From an uncultured Eubacteriales bacterium (GTDB taxonomy: Bacteria; Bacillota; Clostridia; Monoglobales; Monoglobaceae), in the NCBI GenBank assembly GCA_905205855.1, contig CAJLFL010000127.1:1-5862 (forward strand): DNA of 5,862 bases, written 5' to 3'. Of this stretch, positions 1 to 3,500 are shown piece after piece. The notes beneath the pieces are model-generated. The model was not told where the DNA came from, did no database searches, and worked only from the letters and a program-made list of their open reading frames with translations. Every line of letters begins with the position of its first letter. Within the stretch, counting starts at the first letter, position 1. Position numbers and translations under genes: made by a program.

Positions 1-4
1 ATAG

Positions 5-469
5 AATGTCAAAGCAACAGATGAGGAAGCCGGAACTAACGTAGATATAAGTATTGATTATGCAGATTTCGATAAAAATGTTCCCGGACTTTATCCTGTA
101 AAGTTCAGTGTCTCGGATAATGCGGGCAACACAGCCGTTCTTACACGGTATATACAGGTAATAGGTCCTGATGATGTGTTTGCATCATTAAACGGAAGAT
201 TGCTGATTCCGGGAAGCCAGACAAGATTTGCAAAGGATGAGGAGCTTGAGCTTGAGTTTATAAATGCAGATAAAGTTGGTAGCAAGGTTGCATATGCTTT
301 TGCAAAAGGATATTACAACGGCGCACAAATGAAAGGTAAGAGCTTTAAGCGTCTTGAAAATTCAAATGCAAAGGTAAAGCTGCAGCCGGACGGAACGGGA
401 CTTTATACACTGTTTGTCCAGACCGAAAACAGAAACGTGATGGTTATGTATGTGTTTATCGCAGGATAG
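5..469 (+). CDS. 3' part of a secreted Ig-like-domain protein (5' part missing or disrupted)
   Basis: The frame is open for 154 codons to TAG 467-469. The first ~55 codons read as a bacterial Ig-like domain of the DUF5011/HYR type: NVKATDEEAG opening, VPGLYPVKFSVSDNAGN (the typical G-x-Y-x-V-x-[FY]-x-V-x-D-x-A-G-N signature, about 80-130), then the final strand TRYIQVIG. The remaining ~100 residues alternate polar and hydrophobic residues like a beta-sandwich and end in MYVFIAG. They carry no LPXTG motif, hydrophobic anchor or other sorting signal. TAG at 2-4 lies directly before the Ig-like domain and no good start follows it. GTG 176 is the first plausible one, but it would discard the domain and has no clear ribosome binding site. 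The true gene therefore probably began upstream and is broken here, or the window edge has an error. The product is probably extracellular; its role is unknown. It is cotranscribed with the gene that follows 12 bases later. Confidence 0.75.
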   Translation, partial: NVKATDEEAGTNVDISIDYADFDKNVPGLYPVKFSVSDNAGNTAVLTRYIQVIGPDDVFASLNGRLLIPGSQTRFAKDEELELEFINADKVGSKVAYAFAKGYYNGAQMKGKSFKRLENSNAKVKLQPDGTGLYTLFVQTENRNVMVMYVFIAG

Positions 470-474
470 GGAGG
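470..474 (+). promoter_or_regulatory. Shine-Dalgarno site of the giant secreted protein gene
   Basis: GGAGG sits 7 bases before ATG 482 and begins immediately after the stop codon of the upstream gene (TAG 467-469). It fixes the start of the giant gene. Ribosomes finishing the upstream gene stop on top of this site, so translation of the two genes is probably coupled. The 12-base gap leaves no room for a separate promoter or terminator. Confidence 0.9.
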
Positions 475-481
475 ATATACC

Positions 482-556
482 ATGAAAAGAATATTATCAT
501 TTATATTGGCACTGACCTTATTGGCAACGGTGATTCCCGGCGGTATAGTGCTTGCG
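482..556 (+). other. Sec signal peptide coding region
   Basis: Residues 1-25 have a short positive n-region (M-K-R), a hydrophobic stretch of about 20 residues with a Pro-Gly-Gly near its end, and a signal peptidase I site that fits V23-L24-A25 before A26. Cleavage one residue later (L-A-A before D27) is also possible. There is no lipobox Cys, so this is not a lipoprotein signal. The mature protein begins acidic (DGDISVGNG). Confidence 0.92.
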
Positions 557-3500
557 GCTGACGGAGATATAAGCGTTGGCAACGGATACATAGAGGTGGT
601 TTCAAAGGCGGATGGTTCCGCCTTTGGAATCAATACCCTTGCCGGTATACCGGCAAAAAGGTTTGACGATAATAAGCCGCTTTTGTATGATGATGACGAC
701 AAGTTTGCGACCTCATATACAACTATCAGAATAGAAAAGGGAATAGGCACAGGCAATACAACCGTGAATGACTATATTTACGGCAGCTCTGCCGGAACAA
801 TGACGGTTCAGCCGCACGAATATCAGATTGACGGTGAGAACAGTGCAATAGAAAGCGTGTGGAGCGTTGACGGAGTTGAGGTTACGCAAAGACTTGTAAT
901 CAATAAGAACACCGCGTCAGCACATGGCGGCTATGCAACGGTCAGCTATGAGTACAAAAATACTAATCCGGAGCTTGTTCAGGTGGGAATAAGAATCTTG
1001 CTTGATACGAAAATTGCTGACAATGACGGCGGACAGTTCTACAAAAACGGCGGCAGTACGCCGATAACAAAAGAGGTCGAATACAGCGAGAAGAACGGAA
1101 ACATGCCGGAGTGGTACTCTATTTCCGACAGTCTGACATACTCCACGACAACTGCGTACGGATTGCTTAAAAATTCAAGTATGAGAAGGTATCCGGATAA
1201 GGTGCAGATGGCGCATTGGTTCAACCTTGCCAATACAATGTGGGGATATGAAGTAAACGGCAGCGTAAACTTTGATGATTATTATAACGAATACCAGTAT
1301 CCGGACAGCGCCGTTGCCGTAATATTTGAACCGGAGGCGGTATCCTCAGGGCAGAGTCTTTCGGTTGATACAATGTACGGCGTAGGAGAGCTTAACGGAA
1401 TGGAATCCACATCTGATTACTGCGTTATGACCGTTACTCAAAAAGAACTTTTAAAGGCGAACAGTGACAATACGGGTTATGAGAATAACGGAGAGTTTAC
1501 ACTGTATCTCAATGTTGATAATTCAGACAAGGATTCAAAACAGATAGTCGACGGCAAGCTAAAGCTTGTATTTGAGGATAAACTGGTCGACACAGAGCTT
1601 AACATGACGCAGGAGCCTGCCGTGTGGGTTGCTTCCGAGAAGGAGGAGGACGAAACCATAAGCGTAGGCACAATAAACCGCGGTGAAATCAAAAGAGAAA
1701 TACCCATAAAGCTTAAAGCAAGACCGGTATATGACAAAATGAAGTCAAATACCGATCCCGACGCACCGGATATAGTATATACGCCGACAGAGGGATATGA
1801 GCTCAGAACCTCAATAGATACAAGAAAAATCAGCTTTCAGCTGACAGGTCAGGGAACACCGATACCGTCTGTCGCTAACAAGATAGTTACACTCCCTGCG
1901 TTGGGCAAATCAAAGGTTGACATAGGCTTTACAGGGATAGATCCCAAGATAATCTATTATGCAGGTTATTCCTATTTTTCGGTACAGGGAATTGGCGATA
2001 ACTTTGACGTTCTTGCGGATAAGTCAAACTGGACAGCGTATTTAAGAAATGTTGTCACAAATAAAATAATAAATATGGACAGCTTTAATTGCTCTGCCGA
2101 TGTTGTTAATAAGCAGCTTGGTTTGCTTGTTGATATGGACGGACAGCTCGGTCAGTTTGAGCTTACAATAGAATTTAAGGGCAATCTGGCGTATTTGGGA
2201 AAGAAAACTTTTTCGGATTCGAGTGATTATATAACATCTTCCGATGACGAAAAGTATAAAAACAGAGGTTATTCTATCGCGGTTATAGCCAGAACAAGCG
2301 ATAAAAATGATTATGCAATGAGATTATTCTCCGCATCGGCAGGCGCAAAGCCGATAGAGGAGCAGTTTGAAAAGTTTAAAGAGGATGTCGAGGCAAAGAA
2401 AGGCGAAATCCTTATGGAGGGGCGCGGAGTCTTTAAGGTTTTGTATAAAGACGGAAAGACTGCCGAAACATCAGGCGATAAGCCTATGATTATAAGTACC
2501 GGCGATGAGCATAATCCGGATATTATCGGATTTGAGACCATCCCCGGCTCAGATAACATAAAGCTTAATCGCATTATGTATTATAATGCAATGACACCGC
2601 TGACATTCAAGGCGGATTTCGACAGCAGCGGAAAACCGAATGTAATGCGAATTGAGGGTGACGGCGATTTAAGTATAATAAATGCCTCAACCATATGGAA
2701 ACATAAGTTTATGATTCGTATGGATTTAAGCGATATTTACGGTTATGAGGATGCTGATGAAGACGGCGCTGCATCAAATGTCAACGCGCCACAGCTGCAG
2801 CTTCTTGATGGCGGATGGCTGATGCAGAGTATGGGCGGGCTTATATTCACGCTTAATTACGGCGAACTTGGATGCCAGGATGGCAGATACACAATCAATT
2901 TCAGCGGTTCGGTATCATTCCCCCTCGGAATGAGCAAGGATGAGGAGGAAGCAGCGCAGTCGGAAGGTAATACTCAGACGGGAGAAACTCCGTCCCAGAC
3001 ACAGCAGTGGAAGTCGGCAAAGCCGACTGCAACAAAATGGAAGCCTGCAAGACCGACAAATGCCACACCGGCGCAGGAGGAAGAAGCCGCGGCGGCGGAG
3101 ACAGAGGCAACAGGTATCAAAAAGACCTTTAAAGACGGAAACTCCGCAACAAATTCTTTGGGCAAATTCGGTGACGGCGGCTCACTCGGAGTATCGGTTG
3201 ATTCTATTCTTTTCGGCGAGCACGAGGACAGAGATGACGAAAACGTAATAACCACCGGCTTTGTTGGAATTGCGGCAAATGTAGAGATTGAACTGCCTGA
3301 TTCTGTTTTTCCGGCGGGCGGCGCGCAGAATAACGATTCAAAAATATCAAGCGGAGCATCTGCGGCAAATCCTGTTGCAAATCCGATAGTAAAAGCCGGA
3401 AACCACCGCGCTACGACAGCGGCGGGGCAAAGACAAAATGCACTTAATGCCTTGCAGAAAAATGCCGGAAAAATGAACGGTTTTAGTATGGGTGTGTCGT

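Larger units (their letters stand above)
560..1405 (+). other. N-terminal beta-rich module of the giant protein
   Basis: Residues about 27-305 form one module. Visible landmarks are VGNGYIEV, the KPLL to TSYTTIRI stretch, DYIYG, W127-SVDGVEVTQ, RILLDT (171-176), A-H245-W246-FNLANT, D275-SAVAVIFEP and YGVGEL. The alternating strands and the late 'x-Y-x-DSAVA-x-x-x-x-P' then 'Y-GVG' pattern resemble, from memory, an N-terminal module shared by giant secreted Firmicutes proteins. It may be a beta-supersandwich, as in carbohydrate-recognising folds. The fold and any sugar binding are inference. No catalytic acid pair is apparent. Confidence 0.55.

Noticed and set aside
2..469. Reassignment of TAG as a sense codon, making one fused gene through both TAGs
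   Set aside because: No TAG occurs in 1793 codons of the giant gene, and the second TAG is followed by a good ribosome binding site and a proper signal peptide, so standard decoding fits better.
430..469. Cell-wall sorting signal at the end of the upstream protein
   Set aside because: The last residues (MYVFIAG) have no LPXTG-like motif, long hydrophobic span or basic tail.
597..660. Intrinsic transcription terminator
   Set aside because: Stable stems are present, but no T-run follows on the plus strand or, read in the other direction, on the minus strand, and the region is within a long open coding frame.
2571..2589. 7-bp inverted repeat GCATTAT / ATAATGC
   Set aside because: Stems of this size are expected a few times by chance in a window this long, and nothing supports a function.
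2940..3248. Arg-rich open frame of 102 codons on the plus strand
   Set aside because: It is an out-of-frame reading of the GAGGAGG-rich linker, wholly inside the giant gene. The Arg run comes from AGG/CGG read off acidic codons.
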